NCBI RefSeq assembly: GCF_037975245.1
Contig: NC_092564.1
Coordinates: forward strand, 15,381,984 to 15,445,983
Source: Apostichopus japonicus
Taxonomy: Eukaryota; Echinodermata; Holothuroidea; Aspidochirotida; Stichopodidae
Direction: 5' to 3'
DNA: 64,000 nt
In this document: in pieces, positions 25,401 through 31,414 of the stretch
Layout of the letters: each line of letters starts with the position of its first letter
Position numbering within the stretch: position 1 is the stretch's first letter
Notes under the pieces: model-generated
Databases searched by the model: none
What the model saw: only the letters and a program-made list of their open reading frames with translations
What the model was told of the DNA's origin: nothing
Made by a program: the position numbers and the translations under genes

Positions 25401-26813
25401 AACGGTTGGAAGACTTGGAGTAAATGGTCTAAGTGTAGTGTCAAAGGCAAGAAACATAGAAGTCGAAAGTGCTCTGAGAGTTCACCCAGCATTGGCTTCT
25501 GTGAGGGATGTGTCAAGGAAATTGCATGGTGTGTTGCTGCTGGAGGTGAGTATATCCATGAAGTTTGAGGACATTTTTAAAGTGGATGGGAGAGGAGGGA
25601 AGGGGGTACTGTAGGAGAGAGGGGGGGGGGTTGTTTGAGTAATGAATCTGCACTTACAATGATATCTATGGTGCCTCTAAATGATACACCAAAATGTGAG
25701 TTGCAGCATCTCAGGTGCATTTGGAGGCTTAACTCTCCAGAGCATGGTGGGTTGTAGCATGTCCTTAAACCGTGGGTGCATAATGGTGTGCATGTAGACA
25801 ATCACATCATGAAGCATTGTGGAATAATAACTCAAGCTTTGTCTTTTTAATAACTTTATGGCTAGAACAGGAATACCAAGCAGTGTCCTCTGGGTCATGC
25901 TCCAATCATTGCTTTCCCAATCAGTTTTCTGTTGTTCATTTACTGGTACAAGTTGCATAAAAAAGTCAAATTATCTCCACATCTCCTCCCTGCCACCATC
26001 TGGATTGTATTCAATGAAACTTGTCACACTTGTTTAACTTGTTACACAACATGCAAGTAACTGTGGCTTCTGACTGGCGCCCCCAATTAAGTCCTGGCTG
26101 TATAGAGATCACCACCTGCATTTGGCAGAATGCTGGGCTTGTATAAACCCATAAATTCCCAGTCACTTTTCCATTGTTCCTTTACAAGTTACCTAGTAAT
26201 TTACTAATGATCTAATTTAATTTACTAGTGTTATTTCTAAACTTTTGTTTGTTGCACAGTACTGTCAGCATTCAATCAGAATAATTATGTTGAAACTATT
26301 TAGGATTCCACTAGATAATTACCAGTGAATTCTGCATCAGATAATATGAATTTGTCATCAGAGGTCAATCATACCCCACCACCTTTCTCTTCTAATTGGA
26401 GAGCCAATTATTTAAACTTTATTCAATTCACCATATTTGTTATTTTCATTTCCACAGAGAAAGAAGACGAGGTCACTCATTTAAGACCGGACGTGCAGCG
26501 ACTGGTAGCGCCGAAACCAGAATGTTTCACGGCCGAGGAAGAATCTGAGCAGGAGTTGATATTTCTCTTGGTGGTTGCCATACTATCTGCCATCGCAGGT
26601 GCCATCATTGCAGTGGCAGGTTACATTTCTTGGCAACGTAAGCGAGGTCCCTCAGGCAGCTCCACAATAGAGCTGGACGATTACGGTGATGATATGTACG
26701 AAGACGAAGATATATTTGTAGAGGACGAGTTTCCCTACGAGGATTACGTTCCTCACGGTGGGAGAGAAATACCGTCAGATAACAAGACCGTGGCAGTCAA
26801 CGAAACAAGATGA
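1409..26813 (+). CDS. Sema5: Semaphorin-5 (Sema5A/5B-like), 3' part of gene, 16 exons
   Basis: Joined coding exons: 1409-1466, 4187-4322, 8461-8603, 11272-11342, 11733-11812, 13333-13380, 15340-15416, 16294-16368, 16852-16913, 17818-17988 (donor uncertain), 20509-20655, 21051-21245, 22492-22653, 23910-24098, 25333-25545, 26458-26813. Every junction uses AG/GT and keeps frame. The visible product, about 726 residues, runs from the C-terminal sema domain through a PSI domain (RDPYCGW), six TSP1-type modules including one degenerate WTPW module, a membrane segment and an acidic tail of about 60 residues. This order is specific to class 5 semaphorins, which are single-pass cell-surface guidance proteins that bind plexins and glycosaminoglycans. 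Vertebrate members are about 1,070-1,150 residues, so roughly the first 330-400 residues lie upstream of the window. Orthology to 5A versus 5B cannot be resolved, as expected outside vertebrates. Confidence 0.95.
1467..4186. other. Sema5 intron (2.7 kb)
   Basis: Non-coding. It holds a G-rich stretch at 1674-1707 (two runs of five G, one of three, then GGGG and GGG) with G-quadruplex potential on the plus strand. Nothing else recognised. Confidence 0.7.
4187..4322 (+). CDS. Sema5: Sema5 exon: sema domain core strand (SAVCSFRLSDI)
   Basis: Encodes GSAVCSFRLSDIDDTFRGPF and then a WVTQRNPNPNFN segment. This is one of the most recognisable semaphorin signatures (SAVCAFxLSDIxxxFxGPFK). The conserved Cys is present, and the NPNPNF run before the next Cys is the Sema5 form (NPNPHFQC in vertebrate Sema5A, from memory). 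The exon starts after CTTCAG, its first base completes an AGC codon from the previous exon, and it ends in phase 0 at AAC/GTAAGT. A Met frame overlapping it from 4062 or 4127 is intronic read-through and not a start. Confidence 0.95.
4323..8460. other. Sema5 intron (4.1 kb, largest)
   Basis: Contains a purine-rich imperfect repeat at about 5084-5215, described separately. The remainder is AT-rich with no recognised exon or RNA. The acceptor is CATCATGCAG at 8451-8460, followed by two more in-line CAG triplets. Confidence 0.65.
5084..5215 (+). repeat. G-rich minisatellite with GGTTAAGG motif
   Basis: At least four imperfect units of the form GGGAAGGTTAAGGGGGAG follow a G-rich leader with a 7-G run. 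Unit length varies by about 5-15 bp. The motif resembles but does not match the animal telomere repeat TTAGGG. The strand is very purine-rich, with G-quadruplex or triplex potential. Confidence 0.75.
8461..8603 (+). CDS. Sema5: Sema5 exon: sema domain (conserved Cys after NPNPNFN)
   Basis: Begins with TGC, placing Cys directly after NPNPNFN, as in vertebrate Sema5 (NFQCG). It encodes about 47 residues, including FYLDEDHLLAAQKYQLMDQA. This aligns with the vertebrate segment NLTERxLQDAQxFxLMxEAVQP by position and by the AQK..LM core. It ends in phase 2 at TACCA/GTAAGT. The acceptor has three CAGs spaced 5 bp apart (ending 8460, 8465, 8470). Only the first retains frame and the Cys. Confidence 0.9.
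8604..11271. other. Sema5 intron (2.7 kb)
   Basis: Non-coding. G homopolymer-like runs at 8878-8890 and 9089-9101. A relatively GC-rich, CpG-containing patch lies at about 10,305-10,450, including a direct repeat of GTACCCCTTT. Nothing else recognised. Confidence 0.65.
11272..11342 (+). CDS. Sema5: Sema5 exon: sema domain (LDHIMVDHVQG)
   Basis: Encodes QLDHIMVDHVQGQNQIYDVM followed by FLGT. It corresponds to the sema blade strand seen in vertebrates as FSHLVVDLVQ...YIGT. It has a TTTTTAG acceptor and a GAACTT/GTAAGT donor. It enters in phase 2 and leaves in phase 1, consistent with both neighbours. The next intron is only 390 bp. Confidence 0.9.
11733..11812 (+). CDS. Sema5: Sema5 exon: sema domain (SNGKIKKVFKIP)
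   Basis: Continues GT-SNGKIKKVFKIP and then VCVLEDMCVTP. It matches the sema pattern 'GTxxGxIxKVxxxxxxxxxCxLEE' closely. The Cys pair position (SEVCVLEDMC) is at the expected place. It ends in phase 0 at CCT/GTAAGC. A longer plus-strand frame starting at 11,690 is this exon with intronic flanks. Confidence 0.92.
11813..13332. other. Sema5 intron (1.5 kb)
   Basis: Dominated by a GATC-rich tandem repeat at about 12,080-12,715, described separately. The rest is AT-rich with no recognised gene. The acceptor is TTTTCACAG. Confidence 0.7.
12080..12715 (+). repeat. Nested GATC-rich minisatellite, 20/60/120-bp periods
   Basis: Between 12,221 and 12,560 the sequence repeats with an exact 60-bp period (ATGACCTCA recurs at identical offsets six times). 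Each 60-mer divides into three related 20-mers: GATCTACTGATCTCATTGTT, GATCTAATGACCTCATGGTA and GATCAAATGGTCTCGTTGAT. Alternate 60-mers are more alike (12,301 with 12,421; 12,361 with 12,481), giving a 120-bp dimer. Degenerate 20-bp-like units extend to both sides. Confidence 0.9.
13333..13380 (+). CDS. Sema5: Sema5 exon: sema domain (PLKSIKLHSGS)
   Basis: 48-bp exon of 16 whole codons in phase 0-0, KSKCDPLKSIKLHSGS. It aligns with vertebrate Sema5 RREPLRSLRILHS (last sema blade). It lies between TTTTCACAG and TCG/GTGAGT. Short, but homology, splice signals and phase all agree. A G-quadruplex-type repeat begins about 35 bp beyond its donor. Confidence 0.88.
13381..15339. other. Sema5 intron (2.0 kb)
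   Basis: Contains the G-rich 28-bp repeat at 13,415-13,534 and a short (GA)n at about 15,091-15,107. No other structure recognised. Confidence 0.7.
13415..13534 (+). repeat. 28-bp G-rich minisatellite (canonical G4 motif)
   Basis: Three good 28-bp units plus a diverged leading one. Each unit has GGTGGGAGAGGGGAGGGG followed by an AT-containing spacer ending in ATC/AAC-GAG. The G runs with 1-3 nt loops satisfy the canonical G3+N1-7 quadruplex pattern. It lies in the sense strand of the intron just after a splice donor. Confidence 0.85.
15340..15416 (+). CDS. Sema5: Sema5 exon: end of sema domain (ALYVGLPTAVIKVP)
   Basis: Encodes GALYVGLPTAVIKVPVQRCG and then SFPTEV. It matches the last sema strand and exit to PSI (vertebrate 'VLFVGLRxxVxKIPLxRCxxY'). 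The Cys is the first PSI cysteine. Acceptor TTTGCCAG, donor GAAGT/GTAAGT, phase 0 in and phase 2 out. Confidence 0.93.
15417..16293. other. Sema5 intron (0.9 kb)
   Basis: No recognised feature other than a C-rich pyrimidine stretch around 16,218-16,252 upstream of the acceptor. Confidence 0.6.
16294..16368 (+). CDS. Sema5: Sema5 exon: PSI domain (ACIESRDPYCGW)
   Basis: Encodes VACIESRDPYCGWNVILGQC followed by TTRPER. C-x5-DPYCGW-x6-C is the diagnostic plexin-semaphorin-integrin signature. The first base completes GTG from the preceding exon, and AG at the end continues into the next. Acceptor CTTTCAG, donor GAGAG/GTAAGG. This small disulfide-rich module positions the sema propeller over the TSP stalk. 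Confidence 0.95.
16369..16851. other. Sema5 intron (483 bp)
   Basis: Nothing recognised apart from a short G-rich stretch near 16,620-16,650. Confidence 0.6.
16852..16913 (+). CDS. Sema5: Sema5 exon: PSI-TSP linker (WYQNITSCP)
   Basis: Encodes SQVELTRWYQNITSCPTVSN then R. The W-x-QNIT-x-CP motif is the Sema5 linker (vertebrate Sema5B has LWTQNITACP, from memory). It contains an N-glycosylation sequon (NIT). It ends in phase 1, the phase shared by every later intron. Acceptor TCTGCAG, donor AGAG/GTATGC. Confidence 0.92.
16914..17817. other. Sema5 intron (0.9 kb)
   Basis: AT-rich, no recognised feature. Open frames on both strands here lack family signatures. Confidence 0.6.
17818..17988 (+). 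CDS. Sema5: Sema5 exon: TSP type-1 module 1
   Basis: Encodes VDGGFSDWSEWLPCDDPSG, then CTCRTRECTNPAPKCGG and VQVKNCS. This is the unusual first Sema5 TSP, where the usual CSxTCG is replaced by a longer insert before CxCRxRxC (vertebrates: CLCRTRSCDSPAPQCGG). It has WxxW, candidate for C-mannosylation, and an NCS sequon. The acceptor TTTTCACAG is clear. The donor is not: phase-1 candidates end at 17,979 (weak), 17,988 (AGAG/GTCAGA, used here) and 18,018 (CAAG/GTTTGC). The choice changes only a few linker residues. Confidence 0.88.
17989..20508. other. Sema5 intron (2.5 kb), site of missing TSP module 2
   Basis: By vertebrate order a second TSP exon should lie here; no WxxWxxC...CG pattern was found in any plus-strand frame by eye. 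The intron contains a G-rich segment around 18,515-18,550, a G run at 19,316-19,328 and the tandem repeat at 19,500-19,860. Confidence 0.6.
19500..19860 (+). repeat. Intronic tandem repeat, ~60-73-bp units, 5 copies
   Basis: Five imperfect copies share a core CACAAGTTAAAGTATACTCA (one copy has GTCAAAG). The cores lie at about 19,558, 19,617, 19,691, 19,760 and 19,831. Units also share ATAGAACACATCGTC(G/T)TAGCC and AGTACTTTCTA. Copy spacing varies from about 59 to 73 bp because of indels. Confidence 0.85.
20509..20655 (+). CDS. Sema5: Sema5 exon: TSP type-1 module (vertebrate module 3 equivalent)
   Basis: Encodes MWSEWTEWSSCTQKCGGGVQ, then SRDRRC, CIGSSQELRVCNTFRC. It has WxxWxxWxxC, CGGG, RxRxC and six cysteines, a complete TSP1 fold. 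Length, the MW start and the compact 'GTSC' loop match vertebrate Sema5 module 3 (CGGGIQARRRICENGPDC) better than module 2. Phase 1-1, 147 bp. Acceptor AATTTTAG, donor TTCAG/GTGAGA. Confidence 0.94.
21051..21245 (+). CDS. Sema5: Sema5 exon: degenerate TSP-like module (WTPW)
   Basis: Encodes RRKASVWTPWLVLNVSDDG, then QQRFRFICRAP and VRLCPYNSQKC. It corresponds to the class-5-specific degenerate module (vertebrate TTPWTPWTPVNISDNG...QRFRYTCKA). It has one WxxW and lacks the CSxTCG core. It has an NVS sequon. Phase 1-1, 195 bp, between TTCTCTAG and TACAG/GTATGG. This module is strong evidence for Sema5 rather than another TSP protein. Confidence 0.94.
21246..22491. other. Sema5 intron (1.2 kb)
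   Basis: AT-rich. GAATATTCAT palindromic cores occur at 21,429, 21,471 and 21,650. A short direct repeat of ATGCCAAGTAT lies at about 21,590-21,616. No exon recognised. Confidence 0.6.
22492..22653 (+). CDS. Sema5: Sema5 exon: TSP type-1 module (vertebrate module 5 equivalent)
   Basis: Encodes NFGGWSLWSPWLPCSATCGE, then GTQVRHRSCFPGSSQCF and EQRKCSVKSRCP. Canonical WxxWxxW, CSATCG, RxRxC. The CFPGSSQC loop replaces the more usual CNNPxPxxGGxxC, so the hairpin is shortened. Phase 1-1, 162 bp (54 codons). Acceptor TTAAACAG, donor CCAG/GTTTGT. Confidence 0.94.
22654..23909. other. Sema5 intron (1.3 kb)
   Basis: AT-rich with a G-rich stretch near 23,380-23,405 and a pyrimidine-rich repeat of CACTGCCTCA near 23,755-23,780. 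No exon recognised. Confidence 0.6.
23910..24098 (+). CDS. Sema5: Sema5 exon: TSP type-1 module (vertebrate module 6 equivalent)
   Basis: Encodes VDGRWSCWSDWSECSVTCGM, then GVRTRERLCNSPIPQNGG and CDAGEC, ending EEEPVLS. It matches vertebrate VDGVWSCWSPWTKCSATCGGG closely, the best conserved module here. Phase 1-1, 189 bp. Acceptor TTATCAG, donor CTCTT/GTAAGT. The frame stays open past the donor to 24,430, through a transposon-like insert (see findings). Confidence 0.95.
24099..25332. other. Sema5 intron (1.2 kb)
   Basis: Contains the MITE-like element at 24,142-24,406, a C run at 25,035-25,047, and an AATAAA at 25,171-25,176 of unknown use. No other feature recognised. Confidence 0.65.
24142..24406. 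mobile_element. MITE-like element with CAGGCGC terminal inverted repeats (hAT-type guess)
   Basis: The left end CAGGCGCGTAGC and right end inverted as CAGGCGCATAGC form terminal repeats; the similarity continues inward with CAAGGG and GGGGCGAA on both sides. AGCTAGA occurs immediately left (24,135-24,141) and 2 bp right (24,409-24,415) as a possible target-site duplication. At 265 bp it is non-autonomous. The CAG...CTG ends suggest hAT, but the imperfect duplication leaves the superfamily open. It lies 43 bp beyond a splice donor. Confidence 0.7.
25333..25545 (+). CDS. Sema5: Sema5 exon: last TSP-like module with N-terminal linker
   Basis: A 23-residue linker (SMNWGIEVRAGPRGEDLSVG and on) precedes GWKTWSKWSKC, then SRKC, CEGC and WCVAAG. 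It matches vertebrate Sema5 module 7 (SWSEWSDWSEC...). As there, the CSxTCG core is absent. Basic residues (KGKKHRSRK) replace the usual strand. Phase 1-1, 213 bp. Acceptor ACTTACAG, donor TGGAG/GTGAGT. Confidence 0.92.
25546..26457. other. Sema5 intron (0.9 kb)
   Basis: G-rich at 25,585-25,632, including a 10-G run. Otherwise AT-rich. The minus-strand open frame at about 25,677-25,958 has no recognised family signature. Confidence 0.65.
26458..26813 (+). CDS. Sema5: Sema5 last exon: membrane segment and cytoplasmic tail
   Basis: 117 residues and a TGA at 26,811. An acidic juxtamembrane stretch ends in one Cys (KPECFTAEEESEQE). A membrane helix follows at 26,556-26,633 (LIFLLVVAILSAIAGAIIAV and on), small-residue rich, then basic stop-transfer QRKRG. 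The roughly 60-residue tail is highly acidic with tyrosines (DDYGDDMYEDEDIFVEDEFP) and ends NETR, not a classical PDZ ligand. Vertebrate Sema5 tails are longer with different residues, so the tail is not recognisably conserved. Acceptor TTTCCACAG. Confidence 0.94.
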
Positions 26814-28302
26814 AGGGACACACAACCATGAGAGGACGGCTAAATATGTAGAATAAAATATATACACAAGGAAAGAGAAATAGAGGGGACACACAGTTGA
26901 AAACTGCAAATACTGATGCATCCCCCAATCGGATGCCTTTGTACTTTTTAGGTAGATAATGCCAAGGGAACAAGGGAATTGTTATCTAGTGATGACAGCA
27001 AAGGGTTGGTTTTATATATCTGCATAAATTATTTTATGAGAACAATTTTATGATGTGAGCTTACCATTTTTTTTCTGCACAAACTACTTCTTTTTTTTCT
27101 TCACTTCTTTCAAAATTATTTGTTCTATCATCTTGTATTATTATAACATGCGCTGTGTTTCCAATGAATATTTTGTACATAGAAATGGACCAGCAGTGAC
27201 TGCTTTTTGGAATTTCTTGCAAATGGTCCCATCCAACGGTGTTTCCAGAAGATATATTTTATTGTTTGGTTAAAATTTTTGATGTGAAAAAGTAACAACT
27301 CTTGATATTGGGTTCCAACCCTGGTCTTCTGGCTGTTGCTGGTATGAAAGATGGAATAGAAAATTGAAACTACTGAAGATTTTGAAGTCGAAAGAGACAC
27401 ATACATGACTGTACTGATAGAGTCGATAATAATGAAAGAAAGATGGTCAGATGAGGATGTTTGATCTCTCTGTTCACCCATCGCTAAACTGAAAAGTCCA
27501 GACATTACAAGCAGAGCAAGCTATTTAAAGTTCACGAAACGCCAGGAGCTTTGAGCAGGGGAGTTGGTGACACTTGTCAGCTTGCTGTTACTGCCCACAA
27601 ATGGACGTTGCATTAGCCAAACAACAGTTGAGGAAACTGCCATGAGCATAGTTTTCAAAGAGGACTGTGGGGGAAGATGTTAAAGATTGTGTTATTTTAG
27701 ACAAGGAATTATAGCTTAAAAATAATAGTAACACAGCAGAGTTATACAGCTGTACTTCATTCTTTTCTTTTCTCTTCTATTTTCATTTATGCAAAAAAAA
27801 AAAGAACTTTCTTTTTGTACTATAAGCAGTATAAATATTATAACAGAAATCCATATAGATAAATATGCATTCTAGGTCTGTATGAGGTCGTATGTATGAG
27901 GTCAATAGGTATGAGGTCATAGTCGGAGACTTGAGAAGACGACCTATTGAAACGTGTATTCAGTTGACACTTATTTATTGGAGAGGCTTTTTAATGCTTG
28001 TGTATATCTGGTTGATTTCACCGCAGTGAAATCTTGAACACCCATTTCTTAAAATGCAATAAATAATGTGTTTTGTTTGAAGTTTAAAATTAAAAGGAGG
28101 TCAATTCAAGATTGAAAGTGATAGGAAATGTAAAAACGAAGAATTTATTTAAATGTAAATTGCGGATCTGTTTTGGGGATCTTTTATTAACCAGCTATAA
28201 GCAACAGGTTTATCTTTCTAGTTTTATGTTAAATCTTGGTGTGATCTCAAGCAAGTGGGGTCATCTCCAGGCAGTGTAGGTTATAATTCCAACCCCAATA
28301 AA
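26814..28302 (+). other. Probable Sema5 3' UTR with candidate polyA signals
   Basis: Non-coding after the TGA. AATAAA occurs at 26,852-26,857 (39 bp after the stop), 28,058-28,063 and 28,297-28,302, so a very short or an approximately 1.2-1.5-kb UTR are both possible. A cluster of TATGAGGTC repeats sits at 27,881-27,919. The end point is inferred. Confidence 0.5.
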
Positions 28303-29237
28303 TCTATTTTTGAGAATCAGCTTTACAACCTTGCAAATAGGTTTTTGATGCAAAACTAGTTGCAAGGAATACTAGCAAAAAGATATTGGAAGAAAGAAAT
28401 GTATGCTTTGAAAGAAAATATCATTTTTTGATCACATGGCAGAGAAATTGCTTTAAAGAAGGTTGTTTTATTAAAATTATAACATAGGGCCACTCACTGG
28501 TCCCTTGACTTCTACTGAACAATTTGATTTAAAGCTTATCCATGAAAATCATGAATGCTGCTGTAAATTTTACTAGATGTAATATAAAATACATTTTTAA
28601 TCTTTGCAAGGATTTTTTTTAATTTGTTATTTATTTTCCCTTTCAATGTTGTTGTTTTTTTGAGAAAATAGACAATATGTAATCAGGGCTATAAGAATAT
28701 TTTCCCCCTTTATCCTTTAATATTACAAGCTGCATTCTTTGGAACAAAACATGTAAACCTGTGCTAAAGTATTTAAGGTCAGTGAAGCCATAAAAAGAAA
28801 GAATAGTTTTCTACACAGATTGGTTAGTGTAATGTTTCTATTTTTGTATAAATAGTCTATAAACTTGCCGCCATTTCTGGGCTGGATCATTAGAAACGAG
28901 GGTATATTAGGATGAAAAAATGTGGTCTGTGTTAATAAGATTCAGCGCTCTTTATTCATTCTGGTGAAATAATTTCGAGTGACCCTTCTATTATATAAGC
29001 GAGGTATTTTTTAAACAGTTATTTTATGTATTCACTTGAAGTAAGTCAAGTCAAGTCATGGTATGACAAATCATGTCATTAAATTGATGTTTATTAAATG
29101 GCGGCTTTATGATATAAAGCGACTTTTTTTCTGTTCTTTAAGACTTTGGTATTCAAATTGTGGTTTAAATTTCACTTGAATTAGATAAAAAGCAGCTGGT
29201 TGCATTTAAATTCTCTCACCATGGTTTAGTTGCATTC

Positions 29238-29283
<46 letters not shown>

Positions 29284-29562
29284 TTATGTCCAAACAATGA
29301 AACCTTGTCTATACAAATTAGAACTTCTGCATTCTCATGACAAGGTGTTGTGAAAACAAAGTTAAATTATTGATGAGGTTAAAGGTTAGGAGATGGACAG
29401 TGATGCATGACTGAAAGAGGAGGGAGAGAAATGAAGGGAAAAAAAGCCAGTAAAACTGCCAGTTATTAACTTTTTTTATTTTTTGACAGCAAAATTATTG
29501 ATGTTCTTGAGATTCTGCAAACTGCTAAACCAGGTAGGATATATTTTGAAGAAAAGAAAGCA
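28303..29562. other. Intergenic AT-rich DNA
   Basis: No gene recognised on either strand. Contains the (CA)n(TA)n microsatellite at 29,239-29,283 and short repeats of AAGTC near 29,041-29,058. Confidence 0.6.
29239..29283. repeat. (CA)n(TA)n compound microsatellite
   Basis: About 13 CA units run directly into about 10 TA units. Z-DNA and cruciform-prone sequence. Confidence 0.95.
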
Positions 29563-29623
29563 GTAGTTGGGTTGTACCAGGGACCTTCTGCTGCCAAAAC
29601 TTTTTCTCTACCACTAGACCATT
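29563..29623 (-). repeat. tRNA-like module A (SINE-head remnant)
   Basis: Read on the minus strand: TGGTCTAGTGGTAGAG fits the pol III A box and tRNA D arm; about 40 nt later comes TGGTACAACCC, a B box with one gap or mismatch. The spacing is tRNA-like. There is no convincing acceptor or anticodon stem, so not called a functional tRNA. Confidence 0.5.
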
Positions 29624-29751
29624 AGGTGGGAGAAAGCTTTTGCTTGCTTTTCAAATATTTAAAGATCCAGTTGTTTGGACTTTTTTGTTTGGAGGTTTTG
29701 TAAAACATTTTCTCCACTGATCCTTGTCAGTCCTTTTCCAGCGATCGCTCA

Positions 29752-29818
29752 ACCTGGACTTGAACCGAGCCGATCAGAAATGTCTAATTGCATATGGAAC
29801 TACCAATTACACCATTCT
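29752..29818 (-). repeat. tRNA-like module B (SINE-head remnant)
   Basis: On the minus strand: TGGTGTAATTGGTAG (A-box-like) then CGGTTCAAGTCC, an exact GGTTCRANTCC B box, about 35 nt further on. No full cloverleaf found by eye. Same orientation as its neighbours. Confidence 0.55.
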
Positions 29819-29883
29819 GGTTCCCAATGAATAAACTTTGTTTCTTACCTTTATACTTCCCAACAGAAAGTTAAAAGGCTCTG

Positions 29884-30317
29884 GCTGGACTTGAACCCTA
29901 GACAAGGAGTTTGTCTTGCTCTTGAGGCACAGAGCACTAACCACTGCGCCACTGTATCTGTTGAGAAATAATGCTCGTTTCTAATATTTAAGATTCATAA
30001 TGGAAGGAAAGAGGTATAAGAATAAAAAAGGAAACTGCCTTCACTGGGCTTTGAACCCTAGACATTGAGTTTGTCTTGATCTTCAGATACATAGCACTAA
30101 CCACTGCACCACTGTAACTGATGAGAAATAATGCGTTTCTAATATTTAAAGGTTCATAATGGAAAGAAAGAGGTATAAGAATAGAAAAAGGAAACTGCCT
30201 TCACTGGGGTTTGAACCCTAGACATTGATTTTGTCTTGCTCGTCAGGTACAGACACTAACCACTGCACCACTGTATCTGTTGTGAAATAATGCTCGTTCT
30301 AATATTTGAACCTAACA
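29884..30317 (-). repeat. tRNA-like tandem repeat, exact 160-bp period, ~2.7 copies
   Basis: TTGAACCCTA recurs at 29,891, 30,051 and 30,211, exactly 160 bp apart. Each unit contains, on the minus strand, AGTGGTGCAGTGGTTAGTG (A-box region) and GGGTTCAA (B-box region), roughly 50 nt apart. The linkers (GAAATAATGC...TTCATAATGGAA...GGAAACTGCCTTCACT) are shared by the first and second spacings, and only partly by the truncated ends. It looks like tandem amplification of a tRNA-derived SINE or pseudogene. Confidence 0.8.
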
Positions 30318-30498
30318 ATGTAAGGAGACTTCAAAAAGCCAGTTTTGTGATTCCTTGCCTATACTTTGCTCAAACTTCAACCCAACTGCGCCGCGAAATG
30401 AGCTAAGCAGATTCAGGAAACGTTGCCTTGACCATTAAACAGCAACTAGGCAATCAGAAGAATTTAGATCATTTATAAAAGCCAACACCGTTGGGTAA
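30318..30498. other. Spacer between tRNA-like repeats and satellite
   Basis: About 180 bp of unique-looking sequence. No homology to either flanking repeat seen. Confidence 0.5.
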
Positions 30499-30766
30499 TA
30501 ATTTCATATGGCATTTAGATGACTAAAACTTCGTAGAATGACACTTTTGTCTCGAGAGAAGCATGTAATGGGTGCTGTGGTCCGTTCTACGTATCCTGAG
30601 AGAAATTTGAGAACTTTCATTTTTGGCCCAAAATGACGATTTTGTAAGATCTTGATTTGGCCAAAATTGCGACTTTTTTAATTCTTCCCAAAATTGTACC
30701 TCCAGGTGATAAGAGTTGTAAAAACACTCATATTTTGGAAAAATATGAAATTTAATAACCATATCT
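30499..30766. repeat. Decayed left-edge satellite monomer
   Basis: The first unit is shorter and more diverged: ATTTGGCATT-type start (CATATGGCATTTAGATGACT), loss of the segment around GGCTATACCCTTATG, and loss of the GCGGTGTGTGGCGCC part so that ACCTCCAGGTGATAAG is joined. Typical of the edge of an array that escapes homogenisation. Confidence 0.85.
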
Positions 30767-31414
30767 CGACGTCATTTCCTATCGCATTTAGATTATTAAA
30801 ACTTCGTCAAATGACACTTTTTGACTCGAGAGAAGCGTCTAATGGGTGCTGTGGTCCGTTCTACGTATCCTGAGAGAAATTTGAGAACTTTCATTTTTGG
30901 CCCAAATATGACGATTTTGTAAGGCTATACCCTTATGATTTTGTCGGATTTTGGCCAAAATTGCGACTTTTTTAATTCTTCCCAAAATTGTACCTGCGGT
31001 GTGTGGCGCCCTTTTGATTCCTTTCCAGGTGATAAGAGTTGTAAAAACACTCATATTTTGGTAGAAAAATGAAATTTAATAACCATATCTCGACGTCATT
31101 TCATATCGCATTTAGATTATTAAAACTTCGTCAAATGACACTTTTTGTCTGGAGAGAAGCGTCTAATGGGTGCTGTGGTCCGTTCTACATATCCTGAGAG
31201 AAAATTAAGAACTTTCATTTTTTGCCCAAAAATGACGATTTTGTAAGGCTATACCCTTATGATTTTGTCGGATTTTGGCCAAAATTGCGACTTTTTTAAT
31301 TCTTCCCAAAATTGTACCTGCGGTGTGTGGCGCCCTTTTGATTCCTTTCCAGGTGATAAGAGTTGTAAAAACACTCATATTTTGGTAGAAAAATGAAATT
31401 TAATAACCATATCT

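Noticed and set aside
25677-25958. Minus-strand gene in the last intron
   Set aside because: A 93-residue frame with no recognisable domain or compositional signal; consistent with chance in intronic DNA.
29563-30317. Functional tRNA genes
   Set aside because: A- and B-box sequences are present, but I could not build acceptor and anticodon stems, and the region between them differs in length among modules. Better called tRNA-derived repeats.
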